Assembly (NCBI GenBank): GCA_902551755.1
Contig: CACDEB010000001.1
Coordinates: 185,803 to 249,802 of the forward strand
Direction: 5' to 3'
Source of the DNA: an uncultured Pelagibacteraceae bacterium
GTDB taxonomy: Bacteria; Pseudomonadota; Alphaproteobacteria; Pelagibacterales; Pelagibacteraceae
DNA length: 64,000 nucleotides
The position numbers and the translations under genes were made by a program. The notes beneath the pieces were generated by a model. That model made no database searches and was not told where the DNA came from. It saw only the letters and a list, made by a program, of their open reading frames with translations. Below, piece after piece: positions 21,407 to 30,697 of the stretch (positions within the stretch are counted from its first letter, which is position 1; the number at the start of each line of letters is the position of its first letter).

Positions 21407-21992
21407 TTTTTTTAAAAGCTTTTGCTCTATGGTCAATTTTATATTTGTAACTTTTGCTCATCTCAGCAAAAGTTTTTATATGACCTTTTGGAATAAAGAT
21501 TGGATCATATCCAAATCCATTTTTTCCTTTTTTGGTATTAGATATTTTTCCACTTACTTTACCTAAAGAATAAATTTTTTTTCTATTTGGCCAATAGATA
21601 ACTAGAGCACAAATAAATCTTGCTGAAACTTTTTTTGTTCTCCATTCTTTATCCTTTTTATCCAATTCTTTATAGACCCTTTGCATTGCTTTATTGAAGT
21701 CGCTATTTTTACCTCCCCATCGAGCTGAATAAATTCCTGGTTTTTTTTTGAGAATATCAATCTCTAAACCTGAGTCGTCTGATAAACATATTAGATTTGT
21801 TTTTTTTGAAAAATATTTTGCTTTAATTAGCGCGTTAGATTTGAAGGTTTTGCCAGTTTCATTTGGACTTTTAAGATTAAAATCTTTAGTTGAGAAAACT
21901 TTTACCTTTTTAGGTAATAAATTAGCAATTTCTCTCAGTTTTCCTTGATTATTAGTGCCTATTAATATTTTAGAAATTTTTTTATTTTTCAT
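21390..21992 (-). CDS. rdgB: XTP/dITP pyrophosphatase
   Basis: ILIGTNNQGKLREIANLL, LSDDSGLEIDIL, PGIYSARWGG, GFGYDPIFIP. Confidence 0.96.
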   Translation of the reverse strand: MKNKKISKILIGTNNQGKLREIANLLPKKVKVFSTKDFNLKSPNETGKTFKSNALIKAKYFSKKTNLICLSDDSGLEIDILKKKPGIYSARWGGKNSDFNKAMQRVYKELDKKDKEWRTKKVSARFICALVIYWPNRKKIYSLGKVSGKISNTKKGKNGFGYDPIFIPKGHIKTFAEMSKSYKYKIDHRAKAFKKIKRFF

Positions 21993-22028
21993 CTAGTAAA
22001 TACCAAATTTCTTACCATATAACCTTTA

Positions 22029-22607
22029 ATGCCTGAAGAAAAAAACACTATTGAGGAAAACAAAGAAGATTTAAATAAAGATAAGTCTGAAGATCATAAG
22101 GCTGAAGAAGAAAAAAAAATAAGCCCTGAAGAAAAAATAGTTGAATTAGAAGATAAACTAACAAGATCATTTGCTGAATTAGAAAATCAACGTAGAAGAT
22201 TTGAAAAAGAAAAAGATGAAGCATTTGATTATGGTGGCATGGTTTTTGCGAGAGATGCGTTAAACCTTTTAGACAATCTTGAAAGGTCAAAACAATCGAT
22301 AAATAATGATCAAAACTTAGATGAAAATTCAAAGAAAAAAATTATGGGCCACATAGAAATTATTTTAAATGACACACTAACAATTTTTAAGAAGAATAAT
22401 ATTGTGCCCGTAGTTTCTATAAATGAGAAGCTTGACCCAAATAAACATCAAGCAATGATGGAGATTGAAGACGACAGTAAAGAGCCTGGAACAATTGTGC
22501 AGGAAATACAAAAAGGATTTATGTTAAAAGATAGACTTTTAAGACCATCATTAGTTGGGGTATCGAAAAAACCACAGAAAACGGAGGAAAAAGAGCCAAA
22601 AAAATAA
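22029..22607 (+). CDS. grpE: Co-chaperone GrpE
   Basis: Coiled-coil N-terminus, NNIVPVVSINEKLDPNKHQAMMEIE; upstream of dnaK. Confidence 0.95.
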   Translation: MPEEKNTIEENKEDLNKDKSEDHKAEEEKKISPEEKIVELEDKLTRSFAELENQRRRFEKEKDEAFDYGGMVFARDALNLLDNLERSKQSINNDQNLDENSKKKIMGHIEIILNDTLTIFKKNNIVPVVSINEKLDPNKHQAMMEIEDDSKEPGTIVQEIQKGFMLKDRLLRPSLVGVSKKPQKTEEKEPKK

Positions 22608-22665
22608 GATATAGGAACTTGTAGATTTAGAAAAAGCACATATATGAGTTTCAAATATAAAAATT

Positions 22666-24588
22666 ATGAGCAAAGTAATAGGAATAGATTTAGGAACTAC
22701 AAATTCATGTGTCTCCATAATGGAAGGTACACAGGCAAAGGTTTTAGAAAATGCAGAAGGAGCAAGAACTACTCCTTCGGTGGTAGCTTTTACTGAAAAT
22801 GACGAGAAGCTTATTGGTCAACCAGCAAAAAGACAGGCTGTTACAAACCCTGAAAACACAATTTTTGCTGTTAAAAGATTAATTGGAAGAAACTTTTCTG
22901 ACCCATCAGTTAAAAAAGATATTGAAACATCTCCTTTTAAGATAATTAACTCAGAAAAGGGTGACGCTTGGATAGAAGCTAAAGGAAAGAAATATTCACC
23001 ATCTCAAATATCAGCATTTGTTTTACAAAAAATGAAAGAAACTGCTGAAAAATATTTAGGTCAAGAAGTTACTAAAGCGGTAATTACTGTGCCAGCGTAT
23101 TTTAATGATGCTCAAAGACAAGCTACTAAAGATGCCGGAAAGATTGCAGGTTTAGAAGTTTTAAGAATTATTAATGAACCAACTGCCGCATCGTTAGCAT
23201 ATGGTCTAGACAAAAAAGCAAACAAAAAGATTGCTGTTTACGACCTTGGTGGCGGAACATTTGATGTATCGATTTTAGAATTAGGTGATGGAGTATTTGA
23301 AGTTAAATCAACGAATGGTGATACATTTTTAGGTGGAGAGGATTTCGATAACACTATTGTAGAATACTTGCTTTCTGAATTTAAAAAAGATAATGGAATT
23401 GATTTAAAATCTGATAAACTTGCATTACAAAGATTAAAAGAGGCAGCAGAAAAAGCTAAAATAGAATTGTCTTCTGCGGCACAAACCGAAATAAATCTTC
23501 CTTTTATTACAGCTGACAAAACTGGTCCAAAACACATAAACTTAAAAATGACAAGAGCTAAGCTTGAGGCTCTAGTTGAAGATTTAATTAAAAGAACAAT
23601 GCCACCATGCCAAACTGCTCTTAAAGATGCTGGTCTATCAGCAAGTGAAATTGATGAAATAGTTCTTGTTGGAGGTATGACAAGAATGCCAAAAATAATT
23701 GAAGAGGTTAAAAATTTCTTTGGTAAAGAACCAAATAAATCTGTAAACCCTGATGAAGTAGTTGCTATGGGTGCTGCTATTCAAGCAGGCGTGCTTCAAG
23801 GTGATGTTAAAGATGTATTATTATTAGATGTAACACCTCTTTCTTTAGGCATCGAAACCTTAGGTGGTGTATCAACAAAGCTGATTGATAAAAACACAAC
23901 AATACCTACTAAGAAAAGCCAAGTATTTTCTACAGCTGAAGACAATCAGCCTGCAGTATCAATTAGAGTTCTTCAAGGTGAAAGAGAAATGGCTGCTGAT
24001 AATAAAATTTTGGGAAATTTTGAGTTAGTTGGAATTGCACCTGCTCCAAGAGGAGTTCCTCAAATTGAGGTAACTTTTGATATAGACGCTAACGGTATAG
24101 TAAACGTCTCAGCAAAAGATAAAGGAACTGGTAAAGAGCAAAAAATTCAAATTCAAGCATCTGGTGGTCTTAGCGATGAAGAGATTAGTAAAATGGTTAA
24201 AGATGCTGAAGCTAATAAAGAAGAAGATAAGAAAAAAAGAGAGGCTGTTGATGCAAGAAATCAAGCTGATACTCTTGTACACTCAACTGAAAAAAATTTA
24301 AAGGAACATGGTTCTAAAGTTTCTGAAGCTGATAAAAAAGCTATTGAAACTGCAGCCGCAGATTTAAGAAACGCTTTAAAAGGAACTGATGTTGAAGCTA
24401 TTAAAAAGAAAACTCAGGATTTAGTACAAGCCTCTATGAAACTTGGAGAAGCTATTTACAAATCTCAACAAAGTGCGAAACCAGCTGAAAATGCTAAAGA
24501 CCAAAAACAAGAAGGAAAAAAAGACGACAACGTTGTTGATGCAGACTTTGAAGAAGTAAAAGACGAGAATAAAGAGAAAAGCGCCTAA
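22666..24588 (+). CDS. dnaK: Chaperone DnaK
   Basis: [17 protein letters not shown]. Confidence 0.99.
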   Translation: MSKVIGIDLGTTNSCVSIMEGTQAKVLENAEGARTTPSVVAFTENDEKLIGQPAKRQAVTNPENTIFAVKRLIGRNFSDPSVKKDIETSPFKIINSEKGDAWIEAKGKKYSPSQISAFVLQKMKETAEKYLGQEVTKAVITVPAYFNDAQRQATKDAGKIAGLEVLRIINEPTAASLAYGLDKKANKKIAVYDLGGGTFDVSILELGDGVFEVKSTNGDTFLGGEDFDNTIVEYLLSEFKKDNGIDLKSDKLALQRLKEAAEKAKIELSSAAQTEINLPFITADKTGPKHINLKMTRAKLEALVEDLIKRTMPPCQTALKDAGLSASEIDEIVLVGGMTRMPKIIEEVKNFFGKEPNKSVNPDEVVAMGAAIQAGVLQGDVKDVLLLDVTPLSLGIETLGGVSTKLIDKNTTIPTKKSQVFSTAEDNQPAVSIRVLQGEREMAADNKILGNFELVGIAPAPRGVPQIEVTFDIDANGIVNVSAKDKGTGKEQKIQIQASGGLSDEEISKMVKDAEANKEEDKKKREAVDARNQADTLVHSTEKNLKEHGSKVSEADKKAIETAAADLRNALKGTDVEAIKKKTQDLVQASMKLGEAIYKSQQSAKPAENAKDQKQEGKKDDNVVDADFEEVKDENKEKSA

Positions 24589-24614
24589 GATAGCAACTAT
24601 TTGTCTAATTTATT

Positions 24615-25742
24615 ATGGCAAAAAGAGATTATTACGACGTCTTGGGTATAAATAAATCGGCCTCACCGGAACAAATAAAATCTGCTTATAGAAAACTTGC
24701 GGTAAAATATCATCCAGACAAAAACAAAGGTGACAAAGCTTCAGAGGAAAAATTTAAAGAAGCTTCAGAAGCTTATCACGTATTATCTAACTCTGAGAGA
24801 AAACAGAACTACGATAATTTCGGACACGCTGCTTTTGAAAATGGTGGTGGTGGAAGAGGAGGATTTAGCAATTTTGATTTTTCAAGCCACTTCTCAGATA
24901 TTTTTGAAGATTTTTTTGGCGAAGGTTTTGGAGGTGGTAGAAGGGCAAGAAAATCTAACAATCGAGGTTCAGATTTAAGATATGATTTATCTATCTCATT
25001 AAATGAAGCATATACTGGCAAGAAACAAGATATTAAATTTTCCACATCAGAAAAGTGTGATATTTGTAAAGGAAGTGGATCTAAACCTGGTCACAATGCA
25101 AGTTCTTGCTCAATGTGCAATGGTCATGGTCAAGTTAGATCGAGCCAAGGTTTTTTCACTGTCCAACAAACTTGTCCTCAGTGCTCTGGTTCTGGGGAAC
25201 AAATAACAAATCCATGTTCAAGTTGTAGTGGCCAAGGAAAAAAACAAGCTTCGAAAAGATTATCTGTTACAATTCCAAAGGGTGTCGATGATGGTACAAG
25301 AATAAGATTAGCTGGAAAAGGTGAGGCTGGTTCAAGAGGTGCAGGAAGTGGAGATCTTTATCTATTCATTAACGTTTATTCTCATGATCTATTTAAAAGA
25401 TCTGATGAAAATCTGTACTTTGAATGTCCTATATCAATTGCAGATGCAGCCTTGGGGTCTACTATAGAAATCCCGACTATCGATGGAGGAAAAGCTAAAA
25501 TAAAAATACCAGCAGGGACACAAAGTGGAAAACAATTAAGACTTAAGGGTAAAGGAATGCCATATATAAGAGGCAGCGGATATGGTGATCTCTATGTCCA
25601 ACTGAATACTGAAGTACCAATCTCACTTAATAAAGAACAAAAAGAGTTGCTAGAAAAATTTAGACAAATTGAGAATGAAAAGTCAAACCCTAGTATAAAA
25701 AAATTCTTCGAAAAAGCTAAAAATTTTTGGAAAGATAAATAA
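24615..25742 (+). CDS. dnaJ: Chaperone DnaJ
   Basis: J domain with HPD; four CxxCxGxG-type zinc motifs. Confidence 0.98.
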   Translation: MAKRDYYDVLGINKSASPEQIKSAYRKLAVKYHPDKNKGDKASEEKFKEASEAYHVLSNSERKQNYDNFGHAAFENGGGGRGGFSNFDFSSHFSDIFEDFFGEGFGGGRRARKSNNRGSDLRYDLSISLNEAYTGKKQDIKFSTSEKCDICKGSGSKPGHNASSCSMCNGHGQVRSSQGFFTVQQTCPQCSGSGEQITNPCSSCSGQGKKQASKRLSVTIPKGVDDGTRIRLAGKGEAGSRGAGSGDLYLFINVYSHDLFKRSDENLYFECPISIADAALGSTIEIPTIDGGKAKIKIPAGTQSGKQLRLKGKGMPYIRGSGYGDLYVQLNTEVPISLNKEQKELLEKFRQIENEKSNPSIKKFFEKAKNFWKDK

Positions 25743-25912
25743 TGGGTCTAGAGGAAATTGTTCCGGCAATAGCATTAATTGCAGTTTTAATTTTAGTATT
25801 ACCAAATTTTTTAACAAGTAATTCTGAAAAAAGACAACTTTTCAAAAACTTATCTATTTGGGGTATTATTGTTTTAGTTGTTGTGATACTTTCATATTTA
25901 ATTTTTGCATGA
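25742..25912 (+). CDS. Small membrane protein (56 aa), not in ORF track
   Basis: MGLEEIVPAIALIAVLILVLPNFLTSNSEKRQLFKNLSIWGIIVLVVVILSYLIFA; start overlaps dnaJ stop, stop overlaps dapB start (ATGA). Confidence 0.75.
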   Translation: MGLEEIVPAIALIAVLILVLPNFLTSNSEKRQLFKNLSIWGIIVLVVVILSYLIFA

Positions 25913-26685
25913 ATAAAATTAAATTAGCTGTAACTGGTTGTCTCGGACGAATGGGTCAACAAATCATTAGATCTTCAAAATCAGACAAGAAATTCAAACT
26001 TGTAACTCTCACTGAAAATAGAAGAATAAATAAGCAAATATCTGGGATCAGTCCTGAACTGAATAATGAAAATGCTTTTAAAAAAGCAAATGTCATCATT
26101 GATTTTACAGTGCCTAAATGTACTTTCCAAGTTTTGAAAATAGCATTAAAACTTAAAAAAAAAGTAGTGATTGGCACTACTGGATTTACTAAAAAAGAAG
26201 AGGAATTAATTAAAAAATACTCAAGAAAAATTCCAATTTTAAAAGCTGGAAATATGAGTTTGGGAATAAATCTCTTAATGTATCTTACCGAGATTGCTTC
26301 AAGTTCATTGGGAAATAATTTCTTAAGTAAAGTTTATGAAGTGCACCATAAACACAAAAAAGATCATCCATCAGGTACTGCTTTAATGTTAGGAAAAGGT
26401 ATAGCAGTTGGCAAAAAAAAAGATTTTTATAAAATGATTGGTAATAAATACTTTAATAAAAAAACGTTTCCATTCGGGAAAAAAATAAACTTTAATTCAA
26501 TAAGAAGAGGTGAGACTGTTGGGGAACACGAGGTGAAGTTTTCAAGTGGTAAAGAGATTATAACTCTTAATCACGAAGCATTTGATAGAGCTTTATATTC
26601 AGAAGGTGCACTAACCGCTGCAAAATGGCTTATGTCAAAAAAACCAGGACTTTACTCAATGAGAAATATTTTAAATTTTAAATGA
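25909..26685 (+). CDS. dapB: 4-hydroxy-tetrahydrodipicolinate reductase
   Basis: IKLAVTGCLGRMGQQI, EVHHKHKKDHPSGTA; start reassigned to ATG 25909. Confidence 0.95.
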   Translation: MNKIKLAVTGCLGRMGQQIIRSSKSDKKFKLVTLTENRRINKQISGISPELNNENAFKKANVIIDFTVPKCTFQVLKIALKLKKKVVIGTTGFTKKEEELIKKYSRKIPILKAGNMSLGINLLMYLTEIASSSLGNNFLSKVYEVHHKHKKDHPSGTALMLGKGIAVGKKKDFYKMIGNKYFNKKTFPFGKKINFNSIRRGETVGEHEVKFSSGKEIITLNHEAFDRALYSEGALTAAKWLMSKKPGLYSMRNILNFK

Positions 26686-27350
26686 GGCTCATAGAAGCCG
26701 AAAAGAAAAAAAGAGCTAAAATAGTTCTTAAAATTTTAAACAAGACTTATCCTAAAATTTCCGTACCTTTACATAGCAGGAATGTATTTACGCTTTTAAT
26801 TTCAGTTTTGCTTTCAGCTCAATGTACGGACGTTAATGTGAATAATGTCACAAAAGATATTTACCCAAAATATCATAAACCAAAACACTTTGTAAAACTT
26901 GGTAGGAAAAAAATAGAAAAATTAATTAAAAGGATAGGTATTTTTAGGATCAAGGCTAAAAGTATTTTTAATTTATCAAAAATATTAATGGAAAAACATA
27001 ACGGACAAGTTCCTAAAACTTTTCAGGAACTAGAGGAACTTCCGGGTGTCGGGCATAAAACTGCGAGTGTAGTAATGTCTCAAGGTTTTGGTCATCCTGC
27101 TTTTCCAATAGATACTCACATTCATAGATTAGCGCAGAGATGGGGTCTTACCAATGGTAAAAATGTAATTCAAACAGAGGAAGATCTTAAAAAACTTTTT
27201 CCTAAAAAGTACTGGAATAAGCTTCACTTACAAATAATCTATTATGGAAGAGAGTTTTGCAAAGCTAGAGACTGTTATGGAATTACTTGTAAAATTTGCA
27301 CATCTTGCTATCCTAATAGAAAAAAACCAGTCAAAACAAAGAAAGCATAA
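26682..27350 (+). CDS. nth: Endonuclease III
   Basis: LLSAQCTDVNVN, LPGVGHKTASVV, DTHIHRLAQRWGL, C-terminal Fe-S cysteines. Confidence 0.97.
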   Translation: MRLIEAEKKKRAKIVLKILNKTYPKISVPLHSRNVFTLLISVLLSAQCTDVNVNNVTKDIYPKYHKPKHFVKLGRKKIEKLIKRIGIFRIKAKSIFNLSKILMEKHNGQVPKTFQELEELPGVGHKTASVVMSQGFGHPAFPIDTHIHRLAQRWGLTNGKNVIQTEEDLKKLFPKKYWNKLHLQIIYYGREFCKARDCYGITCKICTSCYPNRKKPVKTKKA

Positions 27351-27351
27351 A

Positions 27352-28281
27352 ATGAAAATCTTGGGAATTGGAAACGCAATAGTTGATGTAATTTGTAAAG
27401 TTGATGATGAATTTATTAAAAAAAATAACCTTACAAAAAGTACGATGAAATTAATTTTTGATGAAAAAGAGTTTGAACAATTGCTTTCGAATTTAAAAAT
27501 TGAAAAAACTGTTTCTGGTGGATCAGTTGCCAATTCAATTGTTGGATTATCACAGTTAGGAAATGAAGTTGGATTTATTGGTAAAGTAAACGATGACGAT
27601 CTAGGTGGAAAATATGAGGAGGGTCTTAAGAAAGAGAATGTCAAATATTTTTATTCTAAAAAAAAAGAAGAATTACCGACTGGTACATGTTTAATATTGG
27701 TTACTCCAGACTCAGAGAGAACTATGTGTACATTTCTTGGAACAGCAGGAAAAATTAATGAAAACGATGTTGATGTAAATGCTATTAAAAAAAGTGAAAT
27801 TATTTTTTTAGAGGGATATCTTTGGGATGAAGGTGATCCAAAAAAAGCGTTTGATAAAGCAATAAATAATGCAAAGAAAGTTGCTATGTCATTATCAGAT
27901 CAATTTTGTGTAGATAGGCATAAACCCCATTTTTTAGAATTGGTTAAAAATAAATTAGATGTAACTTTTGCTAACGAACAAGAGATTATGTCTTTAATTG
28001 ATGCAAAAAGTTTTAACGAAGTAATTAATTTTGCCAAAAAATTAAAAAAGTTATTGGTGATAACAAGAGGTGAAAAAGGCGCCGTATCTATCAATGGAAA
28101 TGAAATAACTGAATGTGGGATTAAAAAAAATTTAAAAATAGTTGACCTCACAGGTGCTGGTGACTTATTTGCAGCTGGCTTCTTACATGGTCATGTTAAT
28201 AATATGTCACAGAAAGAATGCTTAGAAAAGGGCACTGAGATGTCATCAAAAGTAATTCAACAAATAGGTGCACGAATTTAA
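27352..28281 (+). CDS. PfkB-family carbohydrate/adenosine kinase
   Basis: MKILGIGNAIVDVICKV, GGSVANSIVGL, DLTGAGDLFAAGFLHG; start set to ATG 27352. Confidence 0.9.
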   Translation: MKILGIGNAIVDVICKVDDEFIKKNNLTKSTMKLIFDEKEFEQLLSNLKIEKTVSGGSVANSIVGLSQLGNEVGFIGKVNDDDLGGKYEEGLKKENVKYFYSKKKEELPTGTCLILVTPDSERTMCTFLGTAGKINENDVDVNAIKKSEIIFLEGYLWDEGDPKKAFDKAINNAKKVAMSLSDQFCVDRHKPHFLELVKNKLDVTFANEQEIMSLIDAKSFNEVINFAKKLKKLLVITRGEKGAVSINGNEITECGIKKNLKIVDLTGAGDLFAAGFLHGHVNNMSQKECLEKGTEMSSKVIQQIGARI

Positions 28282-28389
28282 TTACTTTTTCTTTCTTTTG
28301 AAACTTCCCTTTCCTTTTTTTGGCTTAATTATTCTTGGTTTATATTTTTTTGAAAATAAATCTTTTGCAATAAGATTTTTCTTTTTCAT
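28282..28389 (-). CDS. arfA: ArfA-like alternative ribosome-rescue factor (35 aa), not in ORF track
   Basis: Translates to MKKKNLIAKDLFSKKYKPRIIKPKKGKGSFKRKKK; the DLF...R-hydrophobic-K-KKGKGS-aromatic-RK core matches the ArfA family; ATGA overlap with the upstream gene. Confidence 0.72.
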   Translation of the reverse strand: MKKKNLIAKDLFSKKYKPRIIKPKKGKGSFKRKKK

Positions 28390-28979
28390 CAAATAGTATA
28401 TCCATTTTTATTACTTTTAATTAAATCATCATTTCCAAACTCAGCCTTTATTTTTTTTCTAAGTCTGTAAATATGAGTTTCAACTGTATGAGTCTCAAGT
28501 TCTGAAGAATGATGCCAAATTTCTTTTTCCAAAATTTCAACATTTGCTGGTTTTTTTGAATTATTAAGAAACAATATCATGTCAGTTTCTCGTTCAGTTA
28601 ATTTTAGACTTGATTTGCCCTTTTTTAATTCTCTTGAATTGATGTCTAAAAAAAAATCTTTAACTTTTATACTTGATTGATCTTGATATTTTCTCTGAAT
28701 AAATCTTACGTTTAAATTTTCAATAAATGTAAAAATATTTACTGGAGGTTTAAATTTAATAATTTGATCCTCGTTTATATTTTTTACAAAAAAATTATAT
28801 TCTTTTTCATGCACAACTAAAATTGAGTTTTCTGAAGAAACACTTTCATTCTTATACTTATCAAAAAAAATCTCTTTATTGTCAAATTTTGATATTTCGT
28901 AACCAATATGCTCTTTGAGTTCACTTATGATATCATAAAAATTTGATAAATTAATTATATATAATTTTTGATTTACCAT
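28389..28979 (-). CDS. OmpR/PhoB-type winged-helix regulator with degenerate receiver-like N-terminus
   Basis: LTERETDMILFLNNS...LEKEIWHHSSELETHTVETHIYRLRKKI; no clear receiver phospho-acceptor motifs. Confidence 0.8.
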   Translation of the reverse strand: MVNQKLYIINLSNFYDIISELKEHIGYEISKFDNKEIFFDKYKNESVSSENSILVVHEKEYNFFVKNINEDQIIKFKPPVNIFTFIENLNVRFIQRKYQDQSSIKVKDFFLDINSRELKKGKSSLKLTERETDMILFLNNSKKPANVEILEKEIWHHSSELETHTVETHIYRLRKKIKAEFGNDDLIKSNKNGYTI

Positions 28980-28993
28980 ATACTTTGGAACTT

Positions 28994-29485
28994 ATGATAA
29001 TTAAGCTAAAAAATAAAGACACCTTAATTTGTAATGATTTCCAATTTAAATGCTCAATTGGTAAAAAAGGTTTAAAAAAAAATAAATTAGAGGGAGACAA
29101 ATGTACCCCAAAAGGAATATTTTCATTAGGACCTGTTTATTACAGAAACGACAGGGTAGATAAACCTGATACAAAATTAAAAACCCTCAGGATAAATAAA
29201 CAAATGGGTTGGTGTGATGACCCTAACAATATTAATTATAATAAAAAAATAAAATTAAATAAAAAAATTAAAGCCGAAAAGCTATATAGAAAAGATAAGA
29301 TTTACGACATAATTATTGTAATCAATTATAACACACGAAGAATAATCAGAAATAAAGGGAGCGCTATTTTTATTCATGTCACAAATAATTATAAACCCAC
29401 TAAAGGGTGCGTAGCATTAAGTTTGAACGATATTGAAATATTATTGAAGATAATAAAAAAGAATTCAAAAATTAAGATATCTTAG
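28994..29485 (+). CDS. L,D-transpeptidase (YkuD) family protein
   Basis: DKCTPKGIFSLGPVYYRNDR...GWCDDP...GSAIFIHVTNNYKPTKGCVALS catalytic His/Cys motif. Confidence 0.85.
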   Translation: MIIKLKNKDTLICNDFQFKCSIGKKGLKKNKLEGDKCTPKGIFSLGPVYYRNDRVDKPDTKLKTLRINKQMGWCDDPNNINYNKKIKLNKKIKAEKLYRKDKIYDIIIVINYNTRRIIRNKGSAIFIHVTNNYKPTKGCVALSLNDIEILLKIIKKNSKIKIS

Positions 29486-30123
29486 GTTCTGTTTCCAAAA
29501 ATTTTGGAACCAACTCTTATATATGTTGCTTTAAACTTTAATGCATCCATATAATCATTGGACATTCCCATGCTAATTTCTTTTAATTTCAAACTTTCCG
29601 ACAAGTTTTGCATCTTTTTAAAAAAAGGAATCGGGTCTTCATCAAATGGGGGTAAACACATAATTCCTATGATATTAAGATTATATTTAGTTACACATTT
29701 TTGGTAAAAATTTTCTAAGTCATCCTCATCAATACCTGACTTTTGGTTTTCTTTTCCAAGGTTTATTTGAATGAAAATTTTTGGCTTAAAATTTTTTTTT
29801 TTTTGTTCTAACGAAATTTTTTCTGCAAGTTTTATACTATCTAGTGAGTGAATATAATCAAATAAAGGTAGCGCAAACTTTACTTTGTTGGTTTGTAATT
29901 TACCAATTAAATGCAATTTTAAATTAGGAAAATCATTCTTTAAGGATGTCCATTTTTCTTGAGCTTCTTGAACCTTATTTTCACCAAAATGCTGATGACC
30001 ATGATTTATTAAAGGTAATATGTAACCAAGTGGAAATGTTTTTGATACAGCAACAATATTAGCATTTTTAAAGTTGCTTATTTCCTCTTTTACTAAATCA
30101 AAATTTTTTACTACATTCTCCAT
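29482..30123 (-). CDS. yggS: YggS family PLP homeostasis protein
   Basis: VAVSKTFPLGYI, HFGENKVQEAQEKW, SMGMSNDYMDALKF. Confidence 0.95.
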   Translation of the reverse strand: MENVVKNFDLVKEEISNFKNANIVAVSKTFPLGYILPLINHGHQHFGENKVQEAQEKWTSLKNDFPNLKLHLIGKLQTNKVKFALPLFDYIHSLDSIKLAEKISLEQKKKNFKPKIFIQINLGKENQKSGIDEDDLENFYQKCVTKYNLNIIGIMCLPPFDEDPIPFFKKMQNLSESLKLKEISMGMSNDYMDALKFKATYIRVGSKIFGNRT

Positions 30124-30678
30124 ATGAATATTAAGTATTATTATTTTATAGATAAATTTAACAAAAAAGAAATTGAAAAATTATCTACTCAAATCTCATT
30201 AATATATAGAAATTATCATAAAAAGTGTGACCCTAAAGAACTGAGAAAACTAGTTACGCATTGCAAAATTAATAGAAGAAAAGTTTATATATCTTACAAT
30301 TTAAAAGATGCAATTAAGTATAATTTTGATGGTCTATATATCCCCTCATTTTACAAACAATTAAAATTTCAGAACATAACAAAAAACAATCTTGAAATAA
30401 TAGGCTCAGCACATAATGCAAGCGAGCTAATAATTAAAGAAAAACAGGGCTGCTCACGTATTTTTTTAAGTCCAGTTTTTAAGAATAACAAAAATAAAAA
30501 ATTTCTTGGTGTTATAAAAACAAATTTATTAAAAAAATTAACAAAAAATCAAATTGTTTTACTTGGTGGAATTAACCAAAAAACTATCAAAAGATCTAAA
30601 CTGTGTGCTCCTAGTGGTGTTGCGGCAATATCTTGGATAAAAAAAAACGGCCCAAGTATAAATACTGGGCCGTTTTAA
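30124..30678 (+). CDS. thiE: Thiamine-phosphate synthase / TenI-like protein
   Basis: IGSAHNASELIIKEKQGCSRIFLSPVFK...VLLGGINQKTIKR. Confidence 0.75.
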   Translation: MNIKYYYFIDKFNKKEIEKLSTQISLIYRNYHKKCDPKELRKLVTHCKINRRKVYISYNLKDAIKYNFDGLYIPSFYKQLKFQNITKNNLEIIGSAHNASELIIKEKQGCSRIFLSPVFKNNKNKKFLGVIKTNLLKKLTKNQIVLLGGINQKTIKRSKLCAPSGVAAISWIKKNGPSINTGPF

Positions 30679-30680
30679 TT
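30641..30680. terminator. Bidirectional intrinsic terminator between thiE and the porin gene
   Basis: AAAACGGCCCA-(a)GTATAAATAC-TGGGCCGTTTT with T-tracts on both strands; overlaps the last thiE codons. Confidence 0.88.
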
Positions 30681-30697
30681 TTAAAAACTAAATTAAA

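Noticed and set aside
24730-24978. Alternate-frame ORFs within dnaJ (24730-24978, 25003-25206)
   Set aside because: Out-of-frame readings of a conserved gene with no independent support.
25858-25908. Upstream TTG extension of DapB (MGYYCFSCCDTFIFNFC)
   Set aside because: Conserved DapB N-terminus begins at ATG 25909; the extension is out-of-frame reading of the small membrane protein gene.
29782-29815. Poly-T/poly-A homopolymer runs (here and elsewhere) as terminators or slippage sites
   Set aside because: Very common at this base composition, without GC stems or frame disruption.
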